Of a stretch of DNA of 64,000 bases, positions 8,714 through 17,532 are shown one piece after another. Origin of the DNA: Paradevosia shaoguanensis (GTDB lineage Bacteria; Pseudomonadota; Alphaproteobacteria; Rhizobiales; Devosiaceae). Below the pieces are notes generated by a model. That model saw only the letters and a program-made list of their open reading frames with translations, ran no database searches and was not told the DNA's origin. How positions within the stretch are numbered: position 1 is the first letter of the stretch; every line of letters begins with the position of its first letter. The position numbers and the translations under genes are program-made. The stretch spans positions 992,001 through 1,056,000 of the forward strand of contig NZ_CP068983.1 in NCBI RefSeq assembly GCF_016801025.1, in the 5' to 3' direction.

Positions 8714-9875
8714 GACTTACGACATCGTCGTCATCGGCCTGGGCGCGATGGGCAGTGCCGCGCTCTACCAACTCGCCAAGCGTGGCGTAAACGTCCTGGG
8801 GATCGACCGCTTCGCGCCACCACACACGCAGGGCTCGACACATGGCGAGACGCGCATCACGCGGCGTGGCATTGGCGAAGGCGAGGCCTATGTGCCGCTG
8901 GTTATGCGGTCGCACGAGATCTGGCGCGAACTGGAGGCCGAGACCGATGACACGCTTCTCTCGGAGGTCGGCAGCATCATCATCTCCTACCATGATGATG
9001 CCGTTCAACGTCCTGGCCGCACCGGCTTCATTCGCCGCTCGATCCAGGCTGCACGGCGCTACGGCATAGACCACGAAATCCTCGACGCCGCAGAAATCCG
9101 TCACCGCTTTCCCAACTTCACGCCACAGGATGACGAGATCGGCTACTACGAACCGGGCGGCGGCTATGTGTCGCCCGAGCGGTGCGTCGCTACGCAACTC
9201 TCGATCGCGCAGAAGTTGGGGGCAGAGGTTCGGCTTGGTCGCGTTGTTACGAGCATCGACGCTACTGCCAGCGGCGTCACCGTTGTGCTCGACGACGGCT
9301 CAATGGTGTGCGCTGGCCAAGCAGTCGTTTCGGCTGGCCCGTGGGCGCCCAACCTGCTTGGCGCGCCATTCGACGAGGTCCTGAGCCCCACCCGTCAGGT
9401 CATGCACTGGTTTGCCCTCGCCGAAGATGCTCCCGCTACCTGGAACCATTCCCCTGTTTTCATGTGGCCGCACGGCGAAACACAGGATGGCTTCTTCTAT
9501 GGCTTCCCGAGCCAGGATGGCCTCAGCGTGAAAACGGCAGACGAATTTTACGGCGCTGCAAGTGATCCGAATGCGATCGACCGCAACGTTCCCGAGAGCG
9601 ACAGTCAGCGCATGCACGCCGCGCATCTTGCTGGCAGGCTTGCAGGCGTAACCCCGCGTGTCACCAAGACGGCCACCTGCATCTATACAGTCACACCCGA
9701 CAGCGCCTTCCTCATCGACAGGCATCCGGAACACGCCAACATTCTAGTCGCGTCGCCGTGTTCGGGCCACGGCTTCAAACATTCGGCGGCCATTGGCGAG
9801 AGTCTCGCCCAATGGGCGATCGATGGTCAGGCGCGTATTGATCTTTCGGCATTCGCGCTGTCGCGATTTCTCTAA
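8706..9875 (+). CDS. N-methyltryptophan/sarcosine oxidase-like flavoenzyme (SolA/MSOX family)
   Basis: A 389-residue FAD-dependent amine oxidase. Residues 7-16 carry the dinucleotide-binding V-V-I-G-L-G-A-M-G and the segment G-S-T-H-G-E-T-R follows, as in monomeric sarcosine oxidase and SolA. A cysteine near residue 325 (T-C-I-Y-T-V-T-P-D) matches the position that binds FAD covalently in that family, and C-S-G-H-G-F-K follows near 352. The enzymes oxidise secondary amines such as N-methyl or N-glycosyl amino acids, releasing an aldehyde and hydrogen peroxide. The ATG at 8706 overlaps the EamA stop. Exact substrate unknown. Confidence 0.9.
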   Translation: MTETYDIVVIGLGAMGSAALYQLAKRGVNVLGIDRFAPPHTQGSTHGETRITRRGIGEGEAYVPLVMRSHEIWRELEAETDDTLLSEVGSIIISYHDDAVQRPGRTGFIRRSIQAARRYGIDHEILDAAEIRHRFPNFTPQDDEIGYYEPGGGYVSPERCVATQLSIAQKLGAEVRLGRVVTSIDATASGVTVVLDDGSMVCAGQAVVSAGPWAPNLLGAPFDEVLSPTRQVMHWFALAEDAPATWNHSPVFMWPHGETQDGFFYGFPSQDGLSVKTADEFYGAASDPNAIDRNVPESDSQRMHAAHLAGRLAGVTPRVTKTATCIYTVTPDSAFLIDRHPEHANILVASPCSGHGFKHSAAIGESLAQWAIDGQARIDLSAFALSRFL

Positions 9876-9890
9876 GCCCCTGACAAGCCA

Positions 9891-9920
9891 AACCCCTGGC
9901 CGGGAGGGCAGCCAGGGGTT
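9891..9920. terminator. Hairpin between convergent genes
   Basis: A perfect 10-bp stem, AACCCCTGGC with GCCAGGGGTT, around a 10-base loop. It lies 15 bases after the oxidase stop and 70 bases beyond the end of the convergent PIG-L gene. There is no clear T tract, so it may act as a factor-assisted, two-way terminator. Confidence 0.65.
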
Positions 9921-9990
9921 CTGCTTGTGCCACCGGAAATTCCGGCGGCGCGTAGGCTCGCGGCCCGGGAGCGGCCACGAGCCTTGTCGG

Positions 9991-12498
9991 TTAGCGCTGG
10001 GCCGCCTGCGTGAGATTGGCCAGCAGGCGGAACGCGCCCGGAACGAGCTTGTCGAGCTGATGGTGCAGCACGAGGCTCGTGTGCGTATGCCGACCCTTGC
10101 CGATCTCAGCGGAGAGCAGCGAACCGGTCAGCGGGTCTTCACCCGCATCGCTCATTGCCAGCAGCGGCTTGTAGGCCTCGTCCCATTCGGAAGCGAAGTA
10201 GAGACCGCGTTCCTTGTCCCAATTGGCCCAGTCTTCTTCCCCGATGACGTTAGGGTAGTTGAGGAGCGGGTGATCGGGCTCCAGAACCGTCACCGGCGCC
10301 TTGGCATCGGTCACGCGATAGCGGATCGAAGGCGAGCCGATCTTGAGGAAAGCGGGCGGCACGCTCTCAGGCTTCCAGCCATCGGACGGACGGTGATAGA
10401 GGGTCACCAGGTGCCCGCCGTTGCGTACCCATTCGTGGATGCCCGGCAGCGCTGCCACCAGATCCTGGCGGCGACCGAAGGAGAAGATGCCCACGATGAG
10501 CGTCGTCAGGTCGCGATAGGCACCGGCCTCGACATCGGAGGGCTTGAGTTCGACGAGCTTGACTCCGAGACGGCGCAGCCAGGTGGCCACATTGTCGTTG
10601 CCGCCACCGACATAGCCCACCTTCGCCTCTGCTGGAAGCACAGCACCAACCGACTGCACTGGTACCGATACCAGGGTCGGGACGACCGACTTGCCGATAT
10701 GCGGATAGGAGAAGGTGTTGATGGCGTAGGCGGGCTGATCGAGCAACTTGGGCTCGATGTTGACGCGCGTCGTGCCCAGCTCGGCCGGCGGAGCCAGCTC
10801 GAACGTGCCAGCCTCGCGACCGGTTTCGCCCGTAGCCGTCATCGACCAGCCTTCCGGCAGGTCGAACTTGAGGTCGTTGGTCGTGGCGTTGGCCACCACC
10901 GCGGTCATCTCCACGGGAGCGATTTCTTGCTCAGTGTTGAACACAACCGCATCCGGCTTGAGCTCGAGCGAGGCGGCTGGCAACACGCGGAGCGCGTCTT
11001 CCAGGTCGATGTCGAGCACAGCCTTGTGGCCAGCAATTGTAGCCGTCAGGCGAACGAAGGCGTCGCCATTGCCACCGAGGGGATCGAACTGCTCGGCCAG
11101 CGGGTTGGTCAGCGCTGCGTCGGCCGCAACTGCGACCTTCTCGCCATCGGCGGTGCTTTCGCTGCTGAGGCCTTCGCGAGCGACGATCGCAACCGAATCC
11201 ACGGTCACACTTTCGGGCGCATCGACCAGGGTCTTGACGATGATCTCCTGGCCCGGACGCAGGTCAGCGCCGTCCGTATAGGCACGAATCTGCATGCCAG
11301 CGGCGGTAGCCAGCACCAGGTCCACTTCCTTGGCCTTGCGGTCGAGGCGGTGAGCAACGCTGTCTTCGAGTTCAGCCGGGAGCTGGGCGCGTGCTTCGGC
11401 GATGGCCTTGCCGATCTCGGCGACTTTCTTGACCACGACGACCGGGTCGCCATAGTCGGCGATGGCCTCGTCGATCAGGCCCTGGGCGTTTCGGAGTGCG
11501 TCGGCGGCCGAGGCGGGCATGCCATCAAGAGCGGCGATGTGGCCAACAGTGGCGATCAGGCCCTCGCGGATATCGCTTTCCTGCTTGCCGGCTTCGCCAT
11601 TTGCGGCCCAGGCGAGGTTGAGCTCCCATTCGGTCTGCGGCTCGGGGCGCCAGGTGCCCATGCCCTGTGTCAGGTGACAGGAACGGGACCACTCACCCAT
11701 CTGCGGGAACGTTGCGCCGGAAATCGGATCACGCTCGGGAGCGCGCACGACCAGCGTCTTGGGCGGAGGCGGAATCTCGTCGTCGTAGACGCCGCCACCA
11801 CCGCCATAAGCTGGCAGATAGATCTTGGGCACGGTCCACGGCTTGAGGCCAGCCGCGATCTGGTTGGAGAATTCGTCAGTCTTGCCCGAGAGCTCCGCCA
11901 CGACGAAGGTCGCCACGTTGGCCGCGCGGTGGTGGCCGTGCTGCCCCGGCACATCCAGGAAGCAGTTCATGATGATGTCGGGCTTGTAGTAGCGGAAAGC
12001 CCAGGTCATGCGTTCGATGACGCGATCACGACCCCAACGGTCGATGGTCTGGTTCGGGTCCTTGGAGAAGCCGAAATCGTGCACGCTGTCATTGTGGCCC
12101 TGGCCGCCGAAGGCGAGCGAGGCGTCGAGTGAGCGGGATGCCTCAGTCATTTCGCGGGTGCGCAGCACACCGAGAACCGAGCCGCGTTCCGGGCCGATGG
12201 CATTCTGGCCGCCTTCGCCGCGCGTAATGCAGTAGAGCACCGGGCGAATGCCATACACATGACGCAGGGCCGCGAGCATGCCGCTTGGCTCGTCGTCCGG
12301 GTGCGCGCCGGTGGTCATCAGCGCGACGGTCGAGGTCAGGCGCTCAAGCTGACGATACAGCTTGACGATTGTCGGTTCACCCTTCTGGGCAGCGATCAAT
12401 TGCAGGTCCGTTGCAGGCGCCGCCAAAGCCGGAATCTGCGTTGCCGCCAGAAACGGCGGGACGGAGGCGATAAAGGTTCGCCGGCTCATACGTGTCAT
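9991..12498 (-). CDS. Large PIG-L/LmbE family deacetylase, Tat-exported paralogue
   Basis: An 835-residue paralogue of the protein at 5479-7836 with the same order of domains: PIG-L domain with A-H-P-D-D-E at residues 65-70 and G-Q-H-G-H-H further on, a long beta-rich middle, and a C-terminal region with G-Y-V-G-G-G. The difference is a twin-arginine signal, S-R-R-T-F-I-A near residues 5-11, followed by a hydrophobic stretch ending A-L-A-A, so it is predicted to be folded in the cytoplasm and exported. The ATG at 12498 has a GGAAAGAGAG site at suitable spacing. One pair member may deacylate outside the inner membrane and the other inside. Its promoter carries the ROK-type operator. Confidence 0.88.
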   Translation of the reverse strand: MTRMSRRTFIASVPPFLAATQIPALAAPATDLQLIAAQKGEPTIVKLYRQLERLTSTVALMTTGAHPDDEPSGMLAALRHVYGIRPVLYCITRGEGGQNAIGPERGSVLGVLRTREMTEASRSLDASLAFGGQGHNDSVHDFGFSKDPNQTIDRWGRDRVIERMTWAFRYYKPDIIMNCFLDVPGQHGHHRAANVATFVVAELSGKTDEFSNQIAAGLKPWTVPKIYLPAYGGGGGVYDDEIPPPPKTLVVRAPERDPISGATFPQMGEWSRSCHLTQGMGTWRPEPQTEWELNLAWAANGEAGKQESDIREGLIATVGHIAALDGMPASAADALRNAQGLIDEAIADYGDPVVVVKKVAEIGKAIAEARAQLPAELEDSVAHRLDRKAKEVDLVLATAAGMQIRAYTDGADLRPGQEIIVKTLVDAPESVTVDSVAIVAREGLSSESTADGEKVAVAADAALTNPLAEQFDPLGGNGDAFVRLTATIAGHKAVLDIDLEDALRVLPAASLELKPDAVVFNTEQEIAPVEMTAVVANATTNDLKFDLPEGWSMTATGETGREAGTFELAPPAELGTTRVNIEPKLLDQPAYAINTFSYPHIGKSVVPTLVSVPVQSVGAVLPAEAKVGYVGGGNDNVATWLRRLGVKLVELKPSDVEAGAYRDLTTLIVGIFSFGRRQDLVAALPGIHEWVRNGGHLVTLYHRPSDGWKPESVPPAFLKIGSPSIRYRVTDAKAPVTVLEPDHPLLNYPNVIGEEDWANWDKERGLYFASEWDEAYKPLLAMSDAGEDPLTGSLLSAEIGKGRHTHTSLVLHHQLDKLVPGAFRLLANLTQAAQR

Positions 12499-12585
12499 CG
12501 AAATACTCTCTTTCCTCTCCGTGGCGGCGTTCGACACCGCTCATCTGCTCGGAACTGTGACAGTCCCATAACGGACTATGCGAGG

Positions 12586-12616
12586 CTGATTAACTTAACT
12601 CAAGTGTGTTAATCAG
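12586..12616. promoter_or_regulatory. Putative ROK-repressor operator upstream of exported PIG-L gene
   Basis: Nested dyads: CTGATTAA (12586-12593) pairs with TTAATCAG (12609-12616), and TTAAC (12595-12599) with GTTAA (12608-12612). The core CTTAACTCAAGTGTGTTAAT aligns with the operator-like site at 4138-4158. It is about 90 bases upstream of the PIG-L start codon and downstream of the TetR gene, so it probably controls the PIG-L gene. Confidence 0.6.
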
Positions 12617-12682
12617 AGAAAATCGAATGTTTCAGATTGGCGGAACGTAAGCCGCTGGAGAGCAAAGATAAAATGGCAAGAA

Positions 12683-12711
12683 CCTCCATGCTCGGCTCGA
12701 TGTCATGGAGG
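12683..12711 (-). terminator. Hairpin after TetR gene
   Basis: CCTCCATG and CATGGAGG form an 8-bp stem around a 13-base loop, 70 bases after the TetR stop. On the minus strand it is followed by an A/T-rich stretch rather than a strict T run. It would separate tetR from the downstream PIG-L promoter. Confidence 0.45.
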
Positions 12712-12780
12712 CTTCAGCACAGAATCACGCCTTGGGCGGCTCTTGGCTTGTGAAGAAATGCCAGTCGTATTCTGATGACG

Positions 12781-13362
12781 CTACGGGTGCCTGTGCACCG
12801 CGATAGCGTCCCAACACATTGCCGCCAGTCCCTGCTTCTCCTCATTCCTGATCGGCGAGGCATCGAGGCGGCGGCGTTTCAGGGTGTTGCGGATAGCACC
12901 GCGGACGAAGCTGGCGATGAGGTTGGTGGCGCCCGGACGCACCACGCCGTCCTGCTGGGCCAGGGCAAGCATTTCACGGCCATGGTCGACGAAGGGGCGG
13001 AAGATGCCGACGGCTTCGCCGAACGTGAGCAGCGGGCTGTTGTCGAGATAGTCGAAAAGCCGCGCGCGGTCGGCGTCTTCCCAGATGAAGTCGATGTAGC
13101 GCTCGATATAGTGCTGCACGCGCTGGGCGTGGCTGCTGGCTGGATCGTGCGGCACCGCTACTTTCTGCGTCATTTCCTGGGCGACACGGTCATAGACCCC
13201 ACGCACCAGGGCCTCCTTGGAATCGAAGTAGTTGTAGAGCGAGCCGGTGGCTACGCCTGCCTCCTCGGCAATAGCCTGCATTGAGCACTGAAGTCCGTTG
13301 CGGACGATCAGTCGTGAAGCGGCGGCGAGTATCCGCTCGCGCTTGTCGGGAGCAACATCCAT
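12781..13362 (-). CDS. TetR-family transcriptional regulator
   Basis: A 193-residue regulator with an N-terminal TetR helix-turn-helix (about residues 8-55: I-A-E-E-A-G-V-A-T-G-S-L-Y-N-Y-F) and a ligand-binding C-terminal domain of no recognised specificity. It is divergent from the metallophosphoesterase/ABC operon. A perfect 18-bp palindrome lies 4 bases upstream of its start codon, so it most likely represses itself and the operon. Confidence 0.92.
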   Translation of the reverse strand: MDVAPDKRERILAAASRLIVRNGLQCSMQAIAEEAGVATGSLYNYFDSKEALVRGVYDRVAQEMTQKVAVPHDPASSHAQRVQHYIERYIDFIWEDADRARLFDYLDNSPLLTFGEAVGIFRPFVDHGREMLALAQQDGVVRPGATNLIASFVRGAIRNTLKRRRLDASPIRNEEKQGLAAMCWDAIAVHRHP

Positions 13363-13366
13363 AAAC

Positions 13367-13384
13367 TGAATGAACCTTCATTCA
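13367..13384. promoter_or_regulatory. Palindromic TetR operator
   Basis: TGAATGAACCTTCATTCA is a perfect inverted repeat with 8-bp arms and a 2-bp centre, a spacing usual for TetR-family operators. It sits between the divergent tetR and metallophosphoesterase genes. Confidence 0.8.
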
Positions 13385-13501
13385 CCTGTCATACGACAAA
13401 GCTACCGATGGCCTCGATCCCGCGCAAGAGCCAATCGGCGAGGCGCGCGACTTCCCCAGCGAGAGCCGGTGCCGCCGGCCGCTTCAACAGGAGGACTGTC
13501 G

Positions 13502-14371
13502 ATGTCCGAGCCCGTAACCTTCGTTCACATCACCGATCTGCATGTCGGCGACCCTGCCGTCGAAGACCCGCATCTGTTCAGCGATACGACCGCCAATTTC
13601 CGCGCGATCGCCGCCGATATCCAGCGCATGACCCCGCGTCCTGCCTTCATCGTCGCCTCGGGCGACCTGACCAATCGCGGCGATGAGACCAGCTACAAGC
13701 ATCTGCAGGCGCTGATCGCCGAAGCCGGGATCGACGTGCCGGTGCTCTTCGCCCTGGGCAACCACGACACCCGCGAAGGCTTCTACAAGGCCTTCTTCGA
13801 CCGCACCGAAAACGCCCTCGCCCCCTATGACCACGACGCGGTGATCGCGGGCGTCCACATCATCACGCTCGACACCAGCGTGCCGCGCAAGATCGGCGGC
13901 TCGTTCGAACCCGGCCAGCTCGAATGGCTCGAAGCGCGCCTCAACGATCATGCCGAGCTGCCCAAGCTCCTCGTGATGCATCACGCCCCGGCGCTCGATG
14001 AAGAGAATTTCGAAGCTGAGTGGGAAACCCTCGCCATCGATGACACGCTCGCCCTGCGCGACCTGCTTGCCGGCCGCAATGTGCTGGGCATCCTTTCGGG
14101 CCATGTCCACCATGACCGCGTCTCCAACTGGTACGGCGTCACCGTCGTCGTCGGCATGGGCCAGCATAATTCGCTCGATACCGTGGCCATGGGCGACACC
14201 TTCCGCGCCGTCGAGGGCACTTCGATGACCATCGGCACGGTTCGTCCCTCCGGCCTCACCGTCGCTTTCGCGCCGCAGCCCTCGACCCGCCGCGAAATCA
14301 GCGCGACGCCGCTCAAGGAAATGACGGCTCGCCTCAACGCCTATCTCGCTTCTCTCGAAGCCGCCGAGTAA
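13502..14371 (+). CDS. Calcineurin-like metallophosphoesterase (CpdA/GpdQ-like)
   Basis: A 289-residue cytoplasmic phosphoesterase with the full set of metal-binding motifs: D-x-H at residues 12-14 (I-T-D-L-H), G-D-L-T-N-R-G, G-N-H-D, M-H-H-A-P and G-H-V-H-H. The family hydrolyses phosphomonoesters or diesters such as cyclic AMP or glycerophosphodiesters. The ATG at 13502 has an AGGAGG site. It is the first gene of an operon with a Ugp-like ABC importer and a tyrosine-phosphatase-fold enzyme, so it probably hydrolyses the imported ester rather than regulating cyclic AMP. Confidence 0.9.
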   Translation: MSEPVTFVHITDLHVGDPAVEDPHLFSDTTANFRAIAADIQRMTPRPAFIVASGDLTNRGDETSYKHLQALIAEAGIDVPVLFALGNHDTREGFYKAFFDRTENALAPYDHDAVIAGVHIITLDTSVPRKIGGSFEPGQLEWLEARLNDHAELPKLLVMHHAPALDEENFEAEWETLAIDDTLALRDLLAGRNVLGILSGHVHHDRVSNWYGVTVVVGMGQHNSLDTVAMGDTFRAVEGTSMTIGTVRPSGLTVAFAPQPSTRREISATPLKEMTARLNAYLASLEAAE

Positions 14372-14385
14372 CGGACCTCATTGAG

Positions 14386-15678
14386 ATGAACCGCAAAACC
14401 TTCCTTGCAGGGGCCCTGGCGCTCCTGGCGACCGGTCCCGCTCTCGCCCAGGCCATCCCGGCCAGCGTGGACCAGCCGGTCACCATCACCTTCTACAACT
14501 ACAATCTCGGCTCAGCCGGCGTCGGCAAGGATGCCACCGAAAAGCTCATTGCCGAGTTCATGGCGGCCAACCCCAACATCACGGTGCAGGGCGTGCCCTA
14601 TAGTGCAGGCGACGGCAATGCCCGCCTCCAGGCCGATCTCGCCGCCAACCAGCCTGTCGATCTCGTACAGCTCGGGTTCAACTCGCTGGATTATGCGCGC
14701 ACCAATTATGCCGCGAAGGCGCTCGAAGACCTGATCCCCGCCGACGAACTTGCCGCCCATTTCGACGGCATGAGCCCGAACGGGCTCAAGCTCGGCGTGC
14801 TCGACGGCAAGACTTTCGGCCTCGCCTATACGTTCTCGACCCCGATCCTGTTCTTCAACGCCGATCTCTTCAAGGCCGCCGGCCTTAACCCCGATGCGCC
14901 GCCCCAGACCTGGGCCGAGGTCAAGGCCGCTGCCCTGGCCATCAAGGACAAGACCGGCAAGCCGGGCTTCACCGCCGGCATCTTCGGCCCCAGCGCCGCC
15001 GACTGGCTGTTCCAGGGCGTCGTGCGCTCCAACAACGGCTCGGTGCTCTCGGCCGACCGCAAGACGCTGACCTTCGCCGAACCGGCGGCCGTCGAAGCCG
15101 TGGCGATGATCAAGGACCTCTATGAGGGCGGCGCCTACGAGAACATCGACATCAACGCGGCCATGGAGAACATGGCGGCGGGCAATCTCGGCATGTATCT
15201 GCAGACCTCGGCCGTGCAGGGCGTGCTCGTCAAGGGTGCGACCGGCAAGTTCGACCTGCGCGCCGCTCCCATGCCGCGCTTCGGCGACAAGCCGACCCGT
15301 CCCAACAATTCGGGCAGTGCTCTGGTCATCCTCAGTTCTGATCCGGTCAAACAGCGCGCCGCCTGGGAGCTGATGAAGTTCCTCACATCCAAGCACGGCT
15401 ACACGATCATCACCTCCGAGATCGGCTACCTGCCGCTGCGCACCGACATCGTCAACGACCCGGAATATCTCGGCAACTGGATCAAGGACCATCCGCTGGT
15501 CCAACCCAATCTCGAGCAGCTCTCGCGCCTCGAGCCCTGGGACTCCATGCCCGGCCCGAACTATTCGCAGATCGTCAAGCTGATGATGGATGGCGCCGAG
15601 ATGGCTGTGTTCGGCGGCGCTGACGTCCAGGCTGCCCTTTCCGATGCCCAGGCCAATGCCCAGGCGCTGATGCCGTAA
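14386..15678 (+). CDS. ABC transporter extracellular solute-binding protein (UgpB-like)
   Basis: A 430-residue family 1 binding protein with an N-terminal signal peptide ending A-L-A-Q-A around residue 23. The fold and length resemble sugar or glycerol-3-phosphate binding proteins. It follows the metallophosphoesterase gene by 14 bases. A strong hairpin in the short gap after it may raise its level above that of the permeases. Confidence 0.92.
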   Translation: MNRKTFLAGALALLATGPALAQAIPASVDQPVTITFYNYNLGSAGVGKDATEKLIAEFMAANPNITVQGVPYSAGDGNARLQADLAANQPVDLVQLGFNSLDYARTNYAAKALEDLIPADELAAHFDGMSPNGLKLGVLDGKTFGLAYTFSTPILFFNADLFKAAGLNPDAPPQTWAEVKAAALAIKDKTGKPGFTAGIFGPSAADWLFQGVVRSNNGSVLSADRKTLTFAEPAAVEAVAMIKDLYEGGAYENIDINAAMENMAAGNLGMYLQTSAVQGVLVKGATGKFDLRAAPMPRFGDKPTRPNNSGSALVILSSDPVKQRAAWELMKFLTSKHGYTIITSEIGYLPLRTDIVNDPEYLGNWIKDHPLVQPNLEQLSRLEPWDSMPGPNYSQIVKLMMDGAEMAVFGGADVQAALSDAQANAQALMP

Positions 15679-15684
15679 GCCCCT

Positions 15685-15708
15685 GCCCGCCCCGGCGACG
15701 GGGCGGGC
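15685..15708 (+). other. GC-rich mRNA hairpin between binding-protein and permease genes
   Basis: GCCCGCCCC and GGGGCGGGC form a perfect 9-bp stem with a 6-base loop, immediately after the binding-protein stop. No T tract follows. Such structures in ABC operons commonly protect the upstream message or attenuate the downstream one. Confidence 0.6.
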
Positions 15709-15728
15709 TCCACCTTCGGAGGATGACG

Positions 15729-16664
15729 ATGGCCCAGCTATCGGTTTCCCGTCTCGATGCCGCCCCGGTTCGCCGCAGGCGCTCGGGCAATTGGCGCATC
15801 TCGCCCTTGCTCTATCTGGCTCCGGCCATCGTTACCCTCGTGGTCTGGATCTACTGGCCGCTCGTCGACGCGCTGCGCCTGAGCTTTTATCAGTGGAACA
15901 TGCTGCCGTCCTCGCCGCAGACCTATGTCGGCCTGGATAACTACGTGCGCATCTTCTCGCTGCCGAAATTCTGGCAGGCGCTGCGGAACACCGCTGTCTA
16001 CGTGCTGGGCCTCCTGCCGCTGGCCGTGCTCATTCCGCTGGCCATCGCCATCTACACGCACGACCTGCCGGCACGTTCGCGCAATATCTATCGCGCCATC
16101 ATCTTCGTGCCGATGATCATCGCGCCGGTCGTCGCCGCCGCCGTCTGGCGCTGGCTGCTCGATCCTGGCTACGGCATGGTCAATGCTGGCATCACCTGGC
16201 TGGGTTTCGATCCGGTCAAGTTCCTCACCGACCCCAAGGTCGCCATCTGGACCGTGATCGTCATCACCGGTTGGAAGCTCATCGGCTTTTCCACCCTCAT
16301 CCTCTCGGCAGCCAACGCCAACATCAACCCCTCGCTCATCGAGGCGGCGCGCATGGATGGCGCCAGCAAATGGGAGATCATCCGCGACGTACGGCTGCCA
16401 TTGCTAAGCTCGTCCATCCTCTTCCTCGTGATGATGACGATCCTGCTCGGCGCCCAGTGGAGCTTCACCTACATCAACGTGCTGACCGGCGGCGGTCCGC
16501 TCGGAGCCACGACCAATATCTACTACCTGCTCTGGGACTTCGGCTTCTCGAGCATGTCGGTCGGCTGGGGTTCGGCCTCGGCGGTGGTCCTCTTCATCGG
16601 CTTCGGCGCAGTTGCCTTCGTCCTCTTCCACTTCATCGACAGGTTCTCGTTCCATGACAACTGA
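15729..16664 (+). CDS. ABC transporter permease (UgpA/MalF type)
   Basis: A 311-residue inner-membrane permease with six hydrophobic helices and an EAA loop (I-E-A-A-R-M-D-G-A). The start at 15729 is preferred over the ATG at 15723 because GGAGG at 15718-15722 would abut the earlier one. It overlaps the next permease by 11 bases. Confidence 0.92.
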   Translation: MAQLSVSRLDAAPVRRRRSGNWRISPLLYLAPAIVTLVVWIYWPLVDALRLSFYQWNMLPSSPQTYVGLDNYVRIFSLPKFWQALRNTAVYVLGLLPLAVLIPLAIAIYTHDLPARSRNIYRAIIFVPMIIAPVVAAAVWRWLLDPGYGMVNAGITWLGFDPVKFLTDPKVAIWTVIVITGWKLIGFSTLILSAANANINPSLIEAARMDGASKWEIIRDVRLPLLSSSILFLVMMTILLGAQWSFTYINVLTGGGPLGATTNIYYLLWDFGFSSMSVGWGSASAVVLFIGFGAVAFVLFHFIDRFSFHDN

Positions 16665-17532
16665 AGCCATCTCGCGGCCGCTTGCGGCGGCCCGGCCACG
16701 TTTGCGTCGGAAGACTGCCGAGGGCGTTGGCATCAACAGCGCCGCTGGTCACCTCGTCATGGTGCTGCTGTCGCTCTTCTGCCTCTTCCCCGTCTACTGG
16801 ATGGTCGTGACCTCGCTACGGCCAGCCAACGCCATCTTCGAGACCAGCCTCTGGCCGAGCTCCGTCTCGCTCGACAACTACGCCTATGCGCTCAATGCCA
16901 TCCCCATCGTAGGGATGCTCATCAACACGTTCATCGTGTCGATCGTGGTGACGGTCATCCAGCTCTTCACGGGGCTCCTCGCTGCCTATGCCTTCGCCCG
17001 CTGGCGCTTCCGCTTCGACAAGCTCGTCTATACGGCGGTCGCCCTCACCTGGCTGGTGCCATTCCAGGTGGTGATGATTCCCAACTATCTGCTGGTGGCG
17101 CAGATGGGCCTGCTCGATAGCGTCGTGGCGCTCATCCTGCCCCATTTCGCTTCGGCACTCGCAATCCTGTTGCTGGCGCAATCGATGCGCGGCTTCCCCA
17201 AGGAAGTCGTCGAGGCCGCCCGCATGGACGGCGCCCGCTCGTGGCGCATTCTCTGGGAGGTCATGACGCCGAACCTGCGCGGCACCATCGCCTCGCTCGC
17301 CATCCTCATCTTCATCTCGACCTGGAACGAATATTTCTGGCCGCTGCTGCTCTCGCGCACGGCCGAGAACAGCGTGGTCCAGATCGGCATCCAGATGTTC
17401 ATGACCAGCGAAGGCAATGCCTGGGGTCCGCTCATGGCGGCCTCCACCATGGCCAGCCTCCCCATTCTCATCATCTACATCGTCCTGCAGCGGCAGGTCG
17501 TCCAATCCTTCATGAAATCGGGTATCCGCTAA
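16654..17532 (+). CDS. ABC transporter permease (UgpE/MalG type)
   Basis: A 292-residue inner-membrane permease with the first membrane helix at about residues 30-55 and the EAA loop (V-E-A-A-R-M-D-G-A-R). Its start lies inside the preceding permease gene and its TAA overlaps the ATG of the phosphatase gene (TAATG). It forms the channel with the UgpA-type protein. Confidence 0.92.
   Translation: MTTEAISRPLAAARPRLRRKTAEGVGINSAAGHLVMVLLSLFCLFPVYWMVVTSLRPANAIFETSLWPSSVSLDNYAYALNAIPIVGMLINTFIVSIVVTVIQLFTGLLAAYAFARWRFRFDKLVYTAVALTWLVPFQVVMIPNYLLVAQMGLLDSVVALILPHFASALAILLLAQSMRGFPKEVVEAARMDGARSWRILWEVMTPNLRGTIASLAILIFISTWNEYFWPLLLSRTAENSVVQIGIQMFMTSEGNAWGPLMAASTMASLPILIIYIVLQRQVVQSFMKSGIR

Noticed and set aside
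9793-12132. A 779-codon open frame on the plus strand
   Set aside because: It is antisense to the exported PIG-L gene, whose motifs, Tat signal and ribosome-binding site are clear. No recognisable domain is on this strand.
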